Source: CAIWHR01 sp035541655 (GTDB lineage: Bacteria > Pseudomonadota > Gammaproteobacteria > Burkholderiales > Casimicrobiaceae). From it: a DNA stretch of 34,407 nt. The position numbers and the translations under genes are program-made. The stretch is taken from the NCBI GenBank assembly GCA_035541655.1, contig DATKMY010000149.1, positions 1-34,407 of the forward strand. Direction: 5' to 3'. Position 1 is the first letter of the stretch, and each line of letters opens with the position of its first letter. Below the pieces are notes generated by a model, which was not told the DNA's origin, ran no database searches, and was given only the letters and a program-made list of their open reading frames with translations. Of this stretch, positions 15,972 through 26,890 are shown one piece after another.

Positions 15972-16682
15972 CTAGCGCTTGATCGCCTCGCCCTTGACCT
16001 CGACGTCGACGCGACGGTTCGGCGCGAGGCATGCAATCAGCTCCTTCATGTTCTTCTGATTGCAGACCACTCCCGGAAGCGGTTGCGTCTTGCCCATGCC
16101 GAGCGTCTCGATCTTGTCCTTCGCGACGCCCTTGGACACGAGGTAGTCGCGAACTGCGTCGGCGCGGCGCTCGGAGAGCTTTTGGTTGTACGCCTGCGTA
16201 CCGATCCGGTCGGTGTGGCCGGTGACGAGCACCAGCTCGAGCTTCTGCACGTCGCGGAGCTTCGCGATGATCTCGGCGTCGATCGCGGCCTTGCCCTCGG
16301 GCTTCAGCACGGCCTTGTCGAAGTCGAACAGCGCCTTCGACGCGAGGGTGATCTTTTGCACCCCTGGGGCGGGCGGCGGCGGCGGCGGCGGCGGCGGCTT
16401 CGGCGCTGCTGCGGGCGGCGGCGCGGGCGGCGCCGGCTTCGGAACGAGATCCGGATCGCACTCTACGATCGCCATCGCGGGGGTCCAGTAACCCGCGCGC
16501 CAGCAGAGGTTGCTCGACCTGGGGTCGCCGTAATTGCCACTGCGCCAGACATTGGTTTCGGGAGGCGTCTGCACCGAAATCCAATAACCGGTGTTGTTCG
16601 GATCAGCTTGTGCCGCCGCTCCAGCGGAAAACGCGGCGGACATCGCTCCGATAAGCGCACCGGTAATGAGACGACGAGTCAT
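15972..16682 (-). CDS. ompA: OmpA-family outer-membrane protein (betaproteobacterial short form)
   Basis: This exported envelope protein ties the outer membrane to peptidoglycan. The 236-residue product has a signal peptide (about 1-25, MTRRLITGALIGAM…AAAQA). A short segment with CWRAGYWTPAMAIVECDPDLV (about 59-79) is typical of betaproteobacterial OmpA. A proline-rich linker (about 80-105) with a run of nine Pro comes next, then the OmpA C-terminal domain (about 107-232). This domain has LFDFDKAVLKPEG, TGHTDRIG, NQKLSERRADAV and NRRVDVEV, which carry the peptidoglycan-binding Asp and Arg. There is no eight-strand N-terminal barrel, as in this family branch. The Shine-Dalgarno is strong (AAGGGGTGA, 6 bases before ATG). 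It is a single-gene unit with its own promoter and terminator, suggesting high expression. Confidence 0.92.
   Translation of the reverse strand: MTRRLITGALIGAMSAAFSAGAAAQADPNNTGYWISVQTPPETNVWRSGNYGDPRSSNLCWRAGYWTPAMAIVECDPDLVPKPAPPAPPPAAAPKPPPPPPPPPAPGVQKITLASKALFDFDKAVLKPEGKAAIDAEIIAKLRDVQKLELVLVTGHTDRIGTQAYNQKLSERRADAVRDYLVSKGVAKDKIETLGMGKTQPLPGVVCNQKNMKELIACLAPNRRVDVEVKGEAIKR
16372..16398. repeat. Nine-unit GGC trinucleotide repeat in ompA linker
   Basis: Nine uninterrupted GGC units on the plus strand encode proline on the minus strand in the OmpA linker. Slippage in multiples of three would change linker length without a frameshift. Two shorter GGC-rich stretches follow up to 16435. Confidence 0.85.
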
Positions 16683-16796
16683 TATTTCACCCCTTAGGCT
16701 TTGGTTTTGGAGAAGTTTTTGCGGACCCTGATTACCGGCGCGGCGGTGGAAAACAGGTGAATCCACCAACGCACCCAATCCCTTGCTTCGCCGAAA

Positions 16797-16825
16797 AATA
16801 TAGCACAGGGGGAGGTGCGGTGCAA
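16797..16825 (-). promoter_or_regulatory. Sigma-70 promoter of ompA
   Basis: On the minus strand TTGCAC (16825-16820) is followed after exactly 17 bases by TATATT (16802-16797), with TGC before it as an extended -10. Transcription should start near 16790, giving a leader of about 108 bases before the ompA ATG. This is the best promoter in the window and fits an abundant outer-membrane protein. Confidence 0.8.
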
Positions 16826-16882
16826 AAGAAAGTAGGGTTTTGGCAACACCGGCAACCCGACTGTCGCGGCAATGCAACGGCG

Positions 16883-16891
16883 TGATAAAAT
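16883..16891 (+). promoter_or_regulatory. Candidate extended -10 promoter of gyrA
   Basis: TGATAAAAT at 16883-16891 is an extended -10 (TGN plus TAAAAT). No good -35 lies 17 bases upstream, which an extended -10 can tolerate. It points towards gyrA with a leader of about 185 bases. gyrA promoters are known to respond to DNA supercoiling in other bacteria; nothing here shows this directly. Confidence 0.5.
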
Positions 16892-17081
16892 TTCGCGTTT
16901 TCAAGGCCCTTCCACATCGACGGCCGCAAGCGGGCGGTTGCACGCACCGCTCGCGCGGGTTCGGCGGCCGCTGCAGCAAGCAAATCCGCGCCTCGTGGGC
17001 CGGTCGGGTCCGCTGCCTGGGTAGCGGAAGGAATATCGGTCGAACCCCGCGCAACGTCCAAACAGGAAGATTTTCCCGCCC

Positions 17082-19686
<2,605 letters not shown>

Positions 19687-19694
<8 letters not shown>

Positions 19695-20769
19695 GAACGA
19701 CGGCACGCGCGAGGGCATCGCGCGGCATCGCGGGGCGATCGATGCCCTCGACCGGGAGATCCTCGAGCGGCTCAACGCGCGCGCGACGCACGCGCGGGCG
19801 ATCGGCGCGATCAAGGGGCACGGTGTCGCGTACCGCCCCGAGCGCGAAGCGCAGGTGCTGACGCGCTTGCAGGCGGCCAACCGCGGACCGCTGTCGAACG
19901 AGGCGGTCGCCGGGGTCTTCCGCCAGGTGATGTCGGCGTGCCTCGCGCTCGAGCAGACGCTGCGTGTCGCCTATCTCGGTCCCGCGGGCACGTTTTCGCA
20001 CGACGCGGTCGCGCGGCACTTCGGGCAGTTCGTCGACGCGATCCCTTGCGCGACGATCGAAGAAGTGTTTCGCGCCGCCGAGAGCGAGCAGACGGATCAC
20101 GCCGTCGTTCCCGTCGAGAACTCGACCGAAGGCGCAGTCGGGCGCACGCTCGACCTCATGTGCCAGACGCCTCTCACGATCTGCGGCGAGATTCGCCTGC
20201 GGATCCGGCAGAACCTGCTCGCCACCGTTGGCATCGGCGAAATCACGAAGATCTATTCGCACGCCCAGTCGCTCGCGCAGTGCGCGCAGTGGCTCGCACA
20301 CCATCTGCCGCAGGCCGCCCGCGTCGCCGTGGCGAGCAACGCCGAGGCGGCGAGGCTCGCCGCCGCGGAAGCTGGAGCGGCGGCGATCGCCGGCGAAAAC
20401 GCCGCGGCGATCTACGGATTGAACGTCGTCGCGCCGCATATCGAGGACGAGCCCAACAACACGACGCGCTTCTGGGTGCTGGGTCGGCACGCGGTGCCGC
20501 CTTCGGGGCGCGATGAGACTTCGCTCGTCATGTCGGCGCCCAATCGCCCGGGCGCGGTACACAGCCTGCTCGAGCCCTTCGCGAAGCACAGCGTAAGCAT
20601 GTCGCGATTCGAGTCGCGGCCCGCGCGCACCGGCTTGTGGGAGTACCTGTTCTTCGTCGACGTCATCGGCCACGAAACCGACGCCGCCGTCGCGGCGGCC
20701 TTGACCGAGCTTCGGAAAAAAGCTCCAATGCTCAAGCTATTAGGATCGTATCCTTCAGCGGTTTATTAG
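19687..20769 (+). CDS. pheA: Bifunctional chorismate mutase / prephenate dehydratase (P-protein)
   Basis: PheA converts chorismate to prephenate and on to phenylpyruvate for phenylalanine. The 360-residue protein has three domains. The AroQ chorismate mutase is at about 8-90 (IDALDREILERLNARA). The dehydratase is at about 93-275 (YLGPAGTFSH, PVENSTEGAVGRTLD, and NNTTRFWVLG from 257). The regulatory ACT domain is at about 283-358 with ESRP at 309-312, the phenylalanine-sensing motif, so feedback inhibition is expected. ATG 19687 lies inside the last codons of gyrA (8-base overlap). The frame is open further upstream, but only this start gives the family N-terminus. hisC follows after 7 bases. 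Confidence 0.97.
20701..20729 (+). promoter_or_regulatory. Possible internal promoter before hisC
   Basis: TTGACC (20701-20706) and TCCAAT (20724-20729) are spaced by 17 bases at the start of an AT-rich pocket that covers the last pheA codons and the gap to hisC. The -35 is close to consensus and the -10 is weak. It could give extra transcription of hisC-tyrA-aroA. It may also simply reflect local base composition. Confidence 0.25.
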
Positions 20770-20776
20770 GATTCCA

Positions 20777-21907
20777 ATGAGCGTCACTTCGGTCTCCCAC
20801 CCCGCGGTCGACCCCTCGCTGCTCGCGCCGGAGTACGTGCGCAATCTCGGCCGATATGTCCCCGGCAAGCCGATCGGGGAGCTTGCGCGCGAGTTCGGGC
20901 TTGCCGCGAGCAGCATCGTGAAGCTCGCGTCGAACGAGAATCCGCGCGGACCGAGTCCCGCCGTTCGCGCGGCAATCGCCGCGGCAGCGGAGGAGGCGTC
21001 CCGCTACCCGGACGGCGATGCGTTCGAGCTCAAGGCCGCGCTCTCCGCACGACTGCGCGTCTCGCCGTTCCAACTGGTGCTCGGCAACGGGTCGAACGAC
21101 ATCCTGGAGCTCGCGACGCAGGCGTTTCTACGGCCCGGCGACCACGCCGTCTATTCGCAGCACGCGTTCGTCGTCTATCCGCTTGCTACCCAGGCGCGCG
21201 GGGCGAAGGGCATCGAGGTAGCGGCGCGCGACTACGGCCACGATCTCGCCGCGATGCGCGCGGCGATCACGCCGCAGACGCGGATCGTCTTCGTCGCCAA
21301 TCCGAACAATCCTACGGGTACGTGGATCGGGCCTGATGCGCTTCGCGCGTTCGTCGCGTCGGTGCCGGCGGACGTGCTCGTCGTTCTCGACGAAGCCTAT
21401 AACGAGTACCTCGACCCGAGAGATCGCGCGGAGAGCACCGCGTGGATCGCCGAGCATGCGAACCTCGTCGTCTCGCGGACGTTCTCGAAGGCCTACGGCC
21501 TCGCGGCGTTGCGCGTGGGCTACGGCGTCATGGATGCCAAGGTCGCCGACATGATGAACCGGGTGCGCCAGCCCTTCAACGTCAACGCGCTCGCGCAGGC
21601 AGCGGCCGTCGCGGCGCTCGCTGACCCCGGATACGTCGAAGAGAGCCGCACGCTCAACACGGCCGGGATGCAGCAGCTCACCGAAGGCCTGCGCGCGCTC
21701 GGCGTCCACTATGTTCCGTCGCACGCAAACTTCCTGCTGGTGCGCGTCGGGGACGGCGCCGCGGTCTATCAGCGTCTGCTCGGGCAGGGCGTGATCGTCC
21801 GCCCCGTAGCGGGCTACGGGCTGCCCGAGTTCCTGCGCGTGACCGTCGGGCTGGCCGCGGAGAACCGGCGCTTCCTCGACGCGATGTCCGCTGCGCTCGC
21901 CGGTTGA
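20777..21907 (+). CDS. hisC: Histidinol-phosphate / aromatic aminotransferase (HisC2 type)
   Basis: This PLP-dependent class II aminotransferase of the HisC family has 376 residues. It has KLASNENPRGPSP (about 49-61), YPDG (77-80), NPNNPTG (175-181), LDEAYNEY (204-211) and PLP Lys238 in RTFSKAYGLAALRVGYG. Lying between pheA and tyrA, it most likely transaminates phenylpyruvate or hydroxyphenylpyruvate (or prephenate) for aromatic amino acids, as proposed for hisC2 copies in this cluster. No his operon genes are nearby. Whether it also makes histidine depends on a second copy elsewhere. The ATG lies 7 bases after pheA. Confidence 0.93.
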   Translation: MSVTSVSHPAVDPSLLAPEYVRNLGRYVPGKPIGELAREFGLAASSIVKLASNENPRGPSPAVRAAIAAAAEEASRYPDGDAFELKAALSARLRVSPFQLVLGNGSNDILELATQAFLRPGDHAVYSQHAFVVYPLATQARGAKGIEVAARDYGHDLAAMRAAITPQTRIVFVANPNNPTGTWIGPDALRAFVASVPADVLVVLDEAYNEYLDPRDRAESTAWIAEHANLVVSRTFSKAYGLAALRVGYGVMDAKVADMMNRVRQPFNVNALAQAAAVAALADPGYVEESRTLNTAGMQQLTEGLRALGVHYVPSHANFLLVRVGDGAAVYQRLLGQGVIVRPVAGYGLPEFLRVTVGLAAENRRFLDAMSAALAG

Positions 21908-21928
21908 TGCGCGCCTCGCGATTCCACG

Positions 21929-22861
21929 GTGACTACCGGCGCTGAACGCATCGATACCCTCGCTGTCGTCGGCGTCGGCCTGATCGGCGGCTCGTTCGCC
22001 CTGGCGCTCCGGGAGGCTCGGCGTGTCGGTACCGTCATCGGCGTCGGCCGGGGACGCGCCAACCTCGATGCCGCGATCGTACGCGGCATCGTCGACCGGG
22101 CGGTGACTCTCGATCGACCGTGGACGCGCGAGATCGAGGCCGCTGACCTCGTTCTCGTCGCGACACCCCTGGGCGAGTATCCGGCGCTCTTCAGCGCGCT
22201 CGCCGCGCACCCGCCTGCACATGCGATCGTCACCGACGCCGGGAGCACGAAGGAGAGCGTGATCGCCGCGGTGCGCGCGCATCTCGGCGCCCCGGCGGCG
22301 CGCTTCGTGCCGGGGCATCCAATCGCCGGCACCGAGCACTCCGGGGCTTCGGCGGCGTTCGCGACGCTCTTCCGCGACCGCACCGTGGTCTTGACGCCTG
22401 TCGCCGAAACGGATCGCGCGGCGCTCGCCACGGTGGCGAACCTGTGGTCGGCGTGCGGCGCGCACGTCCGCGAGCTCGATCCCGCCGTTCACGATCGGAT
22501 CTTCGCGGCCGTCTCGCATCTGCCGCACCTGCTCGCGTTCGCGCTCGTCGACCTGCTCGCGGCGCGGCCGGACGCGGACGACGTGTTCCGCTTCGCGGCG
22601 AGCGGGTTTCGCGACTTCACGCGGATCGCGGCGAGTTCGCCCGAGATGTGGCGCGACATCGCACTCGCGAACCGCGATGCGCTCGTCGCCGCGCTCGACG
22701 CCTACCGCGCGCAGCTCGACAACGTCGCCTCGATGGTTGCAGCGGCGGACGGTGCAGCGCTCGAGGCTGTCTTCGCGCGCGCGGCGGCGGCGCGGCGCGC
22801 GTGGGGTGCGGCCCGCAGCACGGCAGCCGCCGTCCCGGCCGACGGGTCGCGCGAGCGCTAG
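21929..22861 (+). CDS. tyrA: Prephenate dehydrogenase
   Basis: TyrA oxidatively decarboxylates prephenate to 4-hydroxyphenylpyruvate with NAD(P)+ for tyrosine. The 310-residue protein begins with the Rossmann loop GVGLIGGS (15-22). It has DAGSTKES and the catalytic GHPIAGTEHSG (129-139, His130), followed by a helical dimer domain with HLPHLLAFALVD. There is no chorismate mutase domain, unlike the enterobacterial T-protein, and no ACT domain. The start codon is GTG (21929), 21 bases after hisC. The C-terminal 25 residues (Ala/Arg-rich) are not conserved in type. The gene leads into aroA after 14 bases. Confidence 0.95.
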   Translation: MTTGAERIDTLAVVGVGLIGGSFALALREARRVGTVIGVGRGRANLDAAIVRGIVDRAVTLDRPWTREIEAADLVLVATPLGEYPALFSALAAHPPAHAIVTDAGSTKESVIAAVRAHLGAPAARFVPGHPIAGTEHSGASAAFATLFRDRTVVLTPVAETDRAALATVANLWSACGAHVRELDPAVHDRIFAAVSHLPHLLAFALVDLLAARPDADDVFRFAASGFRDFTRIAASSPEMWRDIALANRDALVAALDAYRAQLDNVASMVAAADGAALEAVFARAAAARRAWGAARSTAAAVPADGSRER

Positions 22862-22875
22862 CGCCAGAGCGAGGC

Positions 22876-24204
22876 GTGAAAACCCGCATCGACGCGCCGG
22901 CCTTCATCGATCTCGCGCCGGTCACGCACGTCGCGGGAACGGTCGCGCTGCCCGGTTCGAAGAGCATCTCGAATCGGACGCTGCTCCTCGCCGCTCTTGC
23001 GAAAGGCGATACGCTCGTTCGCGGTCTTCTCGAGGCCGATGACGTCGACCACATGCTGGCGGCGCTCGCGACCCTCGGGATCGCGGTCGAGCAGGCGCCG
23101 GGATCGCGCGATTTCGAGGTGCGAGGCGAGGGCGGACGCATTCCCGCGAAGACGGCGAGGCTCTTCCTCGGCAACGCCGGTACCGCGTTCCGGCCTCTGA
23201 CCGCCGTCCTCGCGTTCGCCGGCGGCGACTACGAGCTCTCCGGCGTGGCGAGGATGCACGAGCGGCCGATCGGCGACCTCGTCGACGCGCTGCGTGTGCT
23301 CGGCGCGGAGATCGACTATCGCGGAAGCGCGGGATTCCCTCCGCTCGCGATTCACGCCGACCGCCTGGACGCAGGCCGCGCGCGCGATCGCGTCTCCGTC
23401 CGCGGCAGCGTGTCGAGCCAGTTCACTTCGGCGCTGCTGATGGCGCTGCCCGCTCTCGCGGCGCGCTTCGCGCGGCCGATCACCGTCGACATCGAAGGTG
23501 ACCTCATCTCGAAGCCTTATGTGGCGATCACGACGAACCTGATGCGCCGTTTCGGCGTTGCCGTAATCCAGGACGACTGGCGGGCGTTCACGGTTCCCGC
23601 AGGCGCCCGATACGCAAGCCCCGGCGCGATCTGCGTCGAGGGCGACGCGTCGACCGCGTCGTATTTTCTCGCTGCGGGCGCGCTCGGAGGGGGCCCGGTG
23701 CGCGTGACCGGCGTGGGACGCGCGTCGATCCAGGGCGACGTCGCCTTCGCCGACGTGCTCGAACGGATGGGGGCGGCGATTCGTCGCGGCGACGACTGGA
23801 TCGAAGCGGCGTCCGGCCCGCAGCGACTCCGCGGTATCGACGTCGACTGCGTTGCGATCCCGGACGCTGCAATGACGCTCGCCGTCGTTGCGCTGCTCGC
23901 GCAGGGGCCGACGACGCTCACCGGCATCGCGAGCTGGCGCGTCAAGGAAACCGACCGCATTGCAGCGATGGCCGCCGAGCTGACGAAGCTGGGCGCGCAC
24001 GTCGACGCGAGCAGCGACCGGATGACGATCGTCCCGCCCGCGCGCCTCGGGCCGGCGACGATCGACACCTACGACGATCATCGGATCGCGATGTGCTTCG
24101 CGCTCGCTGCGCTCGGCGGCGTCACCGTGCGCATCAACGATCCCGGTTGCGTGCGCAAGACCTTCCCTGACTTCTTCGCGACGTTTCGGGCGATCGCGTC
24201 GTGA
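22876..24204 (+). CDS. aroA: 5-enolpyruvylshikimate-3-phosphate synthase
   Basis: AroA joins shikimate-3-phosphate and PEP in the sixth shikimate step. The 442-residue class I protein has LPGSKSISNR (Lys29, Ser30, Arg34), GNAGTAFRPL (99-108, the PEP/glyphosate site; Phe replaces the more common Met), RVKETDR (355-361) and YDDHR (399-403). The GTG at 22876 is the best start: it lies 14 bases after the tyrA stop and gives a normal N-terminus, although a Shine-Dalgarno at good spacing is not seen. Its stop overlaps the cmk start as GTGA. The pheA-hisC-tyrA-aroA block therefore looks like one transcript for aromatic amino acids. Confidence 0.97.
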   Translation: MKTRIDAPAFIDLAPVTHVAGTVALPGSKSISNRTLLLAALAKGDTLVRGLLEADDVDHMLAALATLGIAVEQAPGSRDFEVRGEGGRIPAKTARLFLGNAGTAFRPLTAVLAFAGGDYELSGVARMHERPIGDLVDALRVLGAEIDYRGSAGFPPLAIHADRLDAGRARDRVSVRGSVSSQFTSALLMALPALAARFARPITVDIEGDLISKPYVAITTNLMRRFGVAVIQDDWRAFTVPAGARYASPGAICVEGDASTASYFLAAGALGGGPVRVTGVGRASIQGDVAFADVLERMGAAIRRGDDWIEAASGPQRLRGIDVDCVAIPDAAMTLAVVALLAQGPTTLTGIASWRVKETDRIAAMAAELTKLGAHVDASSDRMTIVPPARLGPATIDTYDDHRIAMCFALAALGGVTVRINDPGCVRKTFPDFFATFRAIAS

Positions 24205-24923
24205 GCGTCGCGCGCCCGGACGCCAGCGCAGGGATCCCGGTCATCGCCGTCGACGGGCCCGCTGCATCGGGCAAAGGGACGATCGCTGCAGGCGCGGCCG
24301 CGGCGCTCGGCTTTCATCTGCTCGACAGCGGGTCGCTGTATCGGCTCGTTGCGCTGAAGGCACTGGAGAGCGGGATCAACGTTTCCGCCGAGGCCGCGCT
24401 CGCCGACGTTGCCGAGCGACTCGACGCCACTTTTTCCGGTGGATGCATCCGCCTCGAGGGCGTCGACGTCGGCGAGGCGATCCGCGACGAGGGCGTCAGC
24501 GCTGCGGCATCGCAGGTAGCCGTCCACCCGGCCGTTCGCGCCGCGCTGCTGGCCCGCCAGCACGCGTTTCGCCGGCCTCCGGGGCTGGTCGCCGATGGCC
24601 GGGACATGGGCACCGTCGTCTTTCCCGACGCCTGCCTCAAGGTGTTCGTGACCGCGAGCGTCGAGGAGCGGGCGAGGCGGCGCCATAAGCAGTTGATCGA
24701 AAAAGGAATCTCCAGTACTATTGACAGTCTTTTGCTCGACATCAGGGAGCGCGACGCACGCGACGCGAGCCGGCCGCTCGCGCCGCTCGTCCCGGCGGCC
24801 GATGCCGTGGTCCTCGACACGACTGCAATGTCGATCGAGGACGCCGTCGGATTCGTCGTTGGCCGCTACCTAGGGCTGGCAAGCGGCGGAGGCAACGCCG
24901 GCGCGAGCAAGGGCGCACGGTAG
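24201..24923 (+). CDS. cmk: Cytidylate kinase
   Basis: Cmk phosphorylates CMP and dCMP with ATP. The 240-residue protein has the P-loop GPAASGKGT (19-27), DSGSLYRLVA (42-51), ADGRDMGTVVFPDA (about 130-143), the basic lid EERARRRHKQ and DSLLLDIRERDARD. The start is GTG, overlapping the aroA stop. The last residues (GGGNAGASKGAR) form a flexible tail. As in many proteobacteria it precedes rpsA. A short AT-rich patch inside the gene (about 24690-24740) may carry an rpsA promoter. Confidence 0.96.
   Translation: MSVARPDASAGIPVIAVDGPAASGKGTIAAGAAAALGFHLLDSGSLYRLVALKALESGINVSAEAALADVAERLDATFSGGCIRLEGVDVGEAIRDEGVSAAASQVAVHPAVRAALLARQHAFRRPPGLVADGRDMGTVVFPDACLKVFVTASVEERARRRHKQLIEKGISSTIDSLLLDIRERDARDASRPLAPLVPAADAVVLDTTAMSIEDAVGFVVGRYLGLASGGGNAGASKGAR
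24693..24721 (+). promoter_or_regulatory. Candidate rpsA promoter inside cmk
   Basis: TTGATC (24693-24698) and TACTAT (24716-24721) are spaced by exactly 17 bases in an AT-rich patch of the otherwise GC-rich cmk gene. The predicted start is near 24728, about 410 bases before the rpsA ATG. In E. coli, rpsA promoters also lie within or near cmk. The hexamers each match consensus at four of six positions. Confidence 0.35.
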
Positions 24924-25141
24924 CAGCCTGCAACCTTCGGGCGGCGGACGTGCGCGGAGCCCGCGATGTTGGGCCGTTCGACGCAGGAAAGCGGCCTCGC
25001 CGTCCGGGGTCGCAGCTAGCAGGACCGTCCGCGAGCGCTTAGCCGGCGTCTCGAGGAAGGAATCGACAACCAGCCCGCCCGTAGCGAGAAACAGGGTTCT
25101 CGCGCACGGCGGTTCTTGAATGAGAGAAGGAACCGAACCCG
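24924..25141 (+). promoter_or_regulatory. rpsA leader with hairpins, one masking the Shine-Dalgarno
   Basis: This 218-base spacer has no gene. GCGAGAA (25084-25090) pairs perfectly with TTCTCGC (25097-25103). Next, GGTTC (25111-25115) can pair with GAACC (25130-25134), which includes the end of the Shine-Dalgarno AGAAGGA (25125-25131), 10 bases before the ATG. In E. coli S1 represses its own translation through a structured leader. A similar arrangement is inferred here. Confidence 0.45.
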
Positions 25142-26878
25142 ATGGCTACTGCCACGTCCAGCATCACGATGTCCGGAAATTCCGCCCCGCACGAGAACTT
25201 CGCCGCGCTCTTCGAGGAATCCCTCACGCGGCAGGAGATGCGCCAGGGCGAGCTGATCACCGCCGAAGTCGTCCGCGTCGACTACAACATCGTCGTCGTC
25301 AATGCAGGCCTCAAGTCCGAGAGCTTCATCCCGATCGAGGAATTCAAGAACGACAAGGGCGAGATCGAGGTCAAGCCCGGCGACTTCGTCACCGTCGCGA
25401 TCGAGAGCCTCGAGGACGGCTACGGCGAAACCAAGCTCTCGCGCGACAAGGCGAAGCGCCTCAAGGCGTGGCACGACCTCGAGTCGGCGATGGAGCAGGG
25501 CACGATCGTCAATGGACTCGTCACCGGCAAGGTGAAGGGCGGCCTCACCGTCATGGTCAACGGCATTCGCGCGTTCCTGCCCGGCTCGCTGGTCGACATC
25601 CGCCCGGTCAAGGACACGGCGCCGTTCGAAGGCAAGGCGCTCGAGTTCAAAGTCATCAAGCTCGATCGCAAGCGCAATAACGTCGTAGTCTCGCGCCGCG
25701 CCGTGCTCGAAGCGAGCCTCGGCGAGGAGCGCGAGAAGCTCCTCTCGACGCTGCAGGAGGGCGCGATCGTCAAGGGCATCGTCAAGAACATCACCGACTA
25801 CGGCGCGTTCGTCGACCTGGGCGGCATCGACGGACTGCTGCACATCACCGACCTCGCGTGGCGCCGCGTCAAGCACCCCTCCGAAGTGCTGTCGGTCGGC
25901 GACGAGGTGACCGCGAAGATCCTGAAGTTCGACCAGGAGAAGAACCGCGTCTCGCTCGGCATGAAGCAGCTCGGCGAAGACCCGTGGGTGGGCCTCTCGC
26001 GCCGCTATCCGCCGGGCACGCGCCTCTTCGGCAAGGTGACCAACATCACCGATTACGGCGCGTTCGTCGAGATCGAGGCTGGGATCGAAGGTCTCGTCCA
26101 CGTCTCCGAGATGGACTGGACCAACAAGAACATCCACCCGACGAAGGTCGTGCAGCTCGGCGACGAAGTCGAGGTGATGATCCTCGAGATCGACGAGGAG
26201 CGCCGCCGGATCTCGCTCGGCATGAAGCAGTGCATGTCGAACCCGTGGGACGACTTCGCGATGAATCACAAGAAGGGCGATCGCGTCACCGGACAGATCA
26301 AGTCGATTACCGACTTCGGCGTGTTCGTAGGATTGCCCGGCGGGATCGACGGGCTCGTCCATCTGTCGGACCTGTCGTGGACGCTTCCGGGCGAAGCGGC
26401 GGTGCGCGAGTACAAGAAGGCGCAGGACGTCGAAGCGGTCGTGCTTGCGATCGACGTCGAGCGCGAGCGCATTTCGCTCGGCATCAAACAGCTCGACGGC
26501 GATCCGTTCACGAACTACGTCGCCACCCACGACAAGGGCAACGTCGTGAAGGGAACGGTGAAGTCGCTCGACGGCAAGGGCGCAGTGATTGCGCTCGAAG
26601 GCGAGGTCGAGGGGTACCTCCGCTCCTCCGAAGTCGCGCGCGACCGCGTCGAGGACATCCGCACCCACCTCAAGGAAGGCGACGCGGTCAATGCGATGAT
26701 CATCAACATCGACCGCAAGAACCGCAGCATCAATCTGTCGATCAAGGCGAAGGACCACGCCGAGGAAGCCGAAGCGATCCAGAACGCCAAGGCCGACGCG
26801 TCGGGTACGAGCTCGGGAACGACGAACCTCGGTGCGCTGCTGCGCGCGAAGATGGATAAAGACAAGACCACTGAATAA
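25142..26878 (+). CDS. rpsA: 30S ribosomal protein S1
   Basis: S1 binds mRNA at the 30S subunit and helps translation begin on structured or weak sites. The 578-residue protein has six S1 repeats. Repeats 3-6 are clearest, for example GIVKNITDYGAFVDLGGIDG, GKVTNITDYGAFVEIE, GQIKSITDFGVFVGLPGG and the shorter GTVKSLDGKGAVIALEG. It is about 10-20 residues longer than usual because of the N-terminus MATATSSITMSGNSAPHENF before FAALFEESL. The upstream ATG is preferred since only it has a Shine-Dalgarno. Its C-terminus is Ser/Thr/Gly-rich. ihfB follows after 12 bases, the standard arrangement. Confidence 0.97.
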   Translation: MATATSSITMSGNSAPHENFAALFEESLTRQEMRQGELITAEVVRVDYNIVVVNAGLKSESFIPIEEFKNDKGEIEVKPGDFVTVAIESLEDGYGETKLSRDKAKRLKAWHDLESAMEQGTIVNGLVTGKVKGGLTVMVNGIRAFLPGSLVDIRPVKDTAPFEGKALEFKVIKLDRKRNNVVVSRRAVLEASLGEEREKLLSTLQEGAIVKGIVKNITDYGAFVDLGGIDGLLHITDLAWRRVKHPSEVLSVGDEVTAKILKFDQEKNRVSLGMKQLGEDPWVGLSRRYPPGTRLFGKVTNITDYGAFVEIEAGIEGLVHVSEMDWTNKNIHPTKVVQLGDEVEVMILEIDEERRRISLGMKQCMSNPWDDFAMNHKKGDRVTGQIKSITDFGVFVGLPGGIDGLVHLSDLSWTLPGEAAVREYKKAQDVEAVVLAIDVERERISLGIKQLDGDPFTNYVATHDKGNVVKGTVKSLDGKGAVIALEGEVEGYLRSSEVARDRVEDIRTHLKEGDAVNAMIINIDRKNRSINLSIKAKDHAEEAEAIQNAKADASGTSSGTTNLGALLRAKMDKDKTTE

Positions 26879-26890
26879 GCGGACGCCGCG

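Larger units (their letters stand above)
16683..17081. other. Divergent control region between ompA and gyrA
   Basis: This 399-base region contains no gene. It holds the ompA leader (16683-16790), the ompA promoter (16797-16825), a candidate gyrA extended -10 (16883-16891) and a gyrA leader of about 185 bases. A Shine-Dalgarno-like AGGAAGA lies at about 17063-17069, rather far from the gyrA ATG. No tRNA or small ORF with credible features was seen. Confidence 0.7.

Noticed and set aside
24721..24749. Perfect TTGACA in cmk as a -35 element
   Set aside because: The sequence 17 bases downstream (AGGGAG) is not a -10; the overlapping TTGATC/TACTAT pair is a better candidate.
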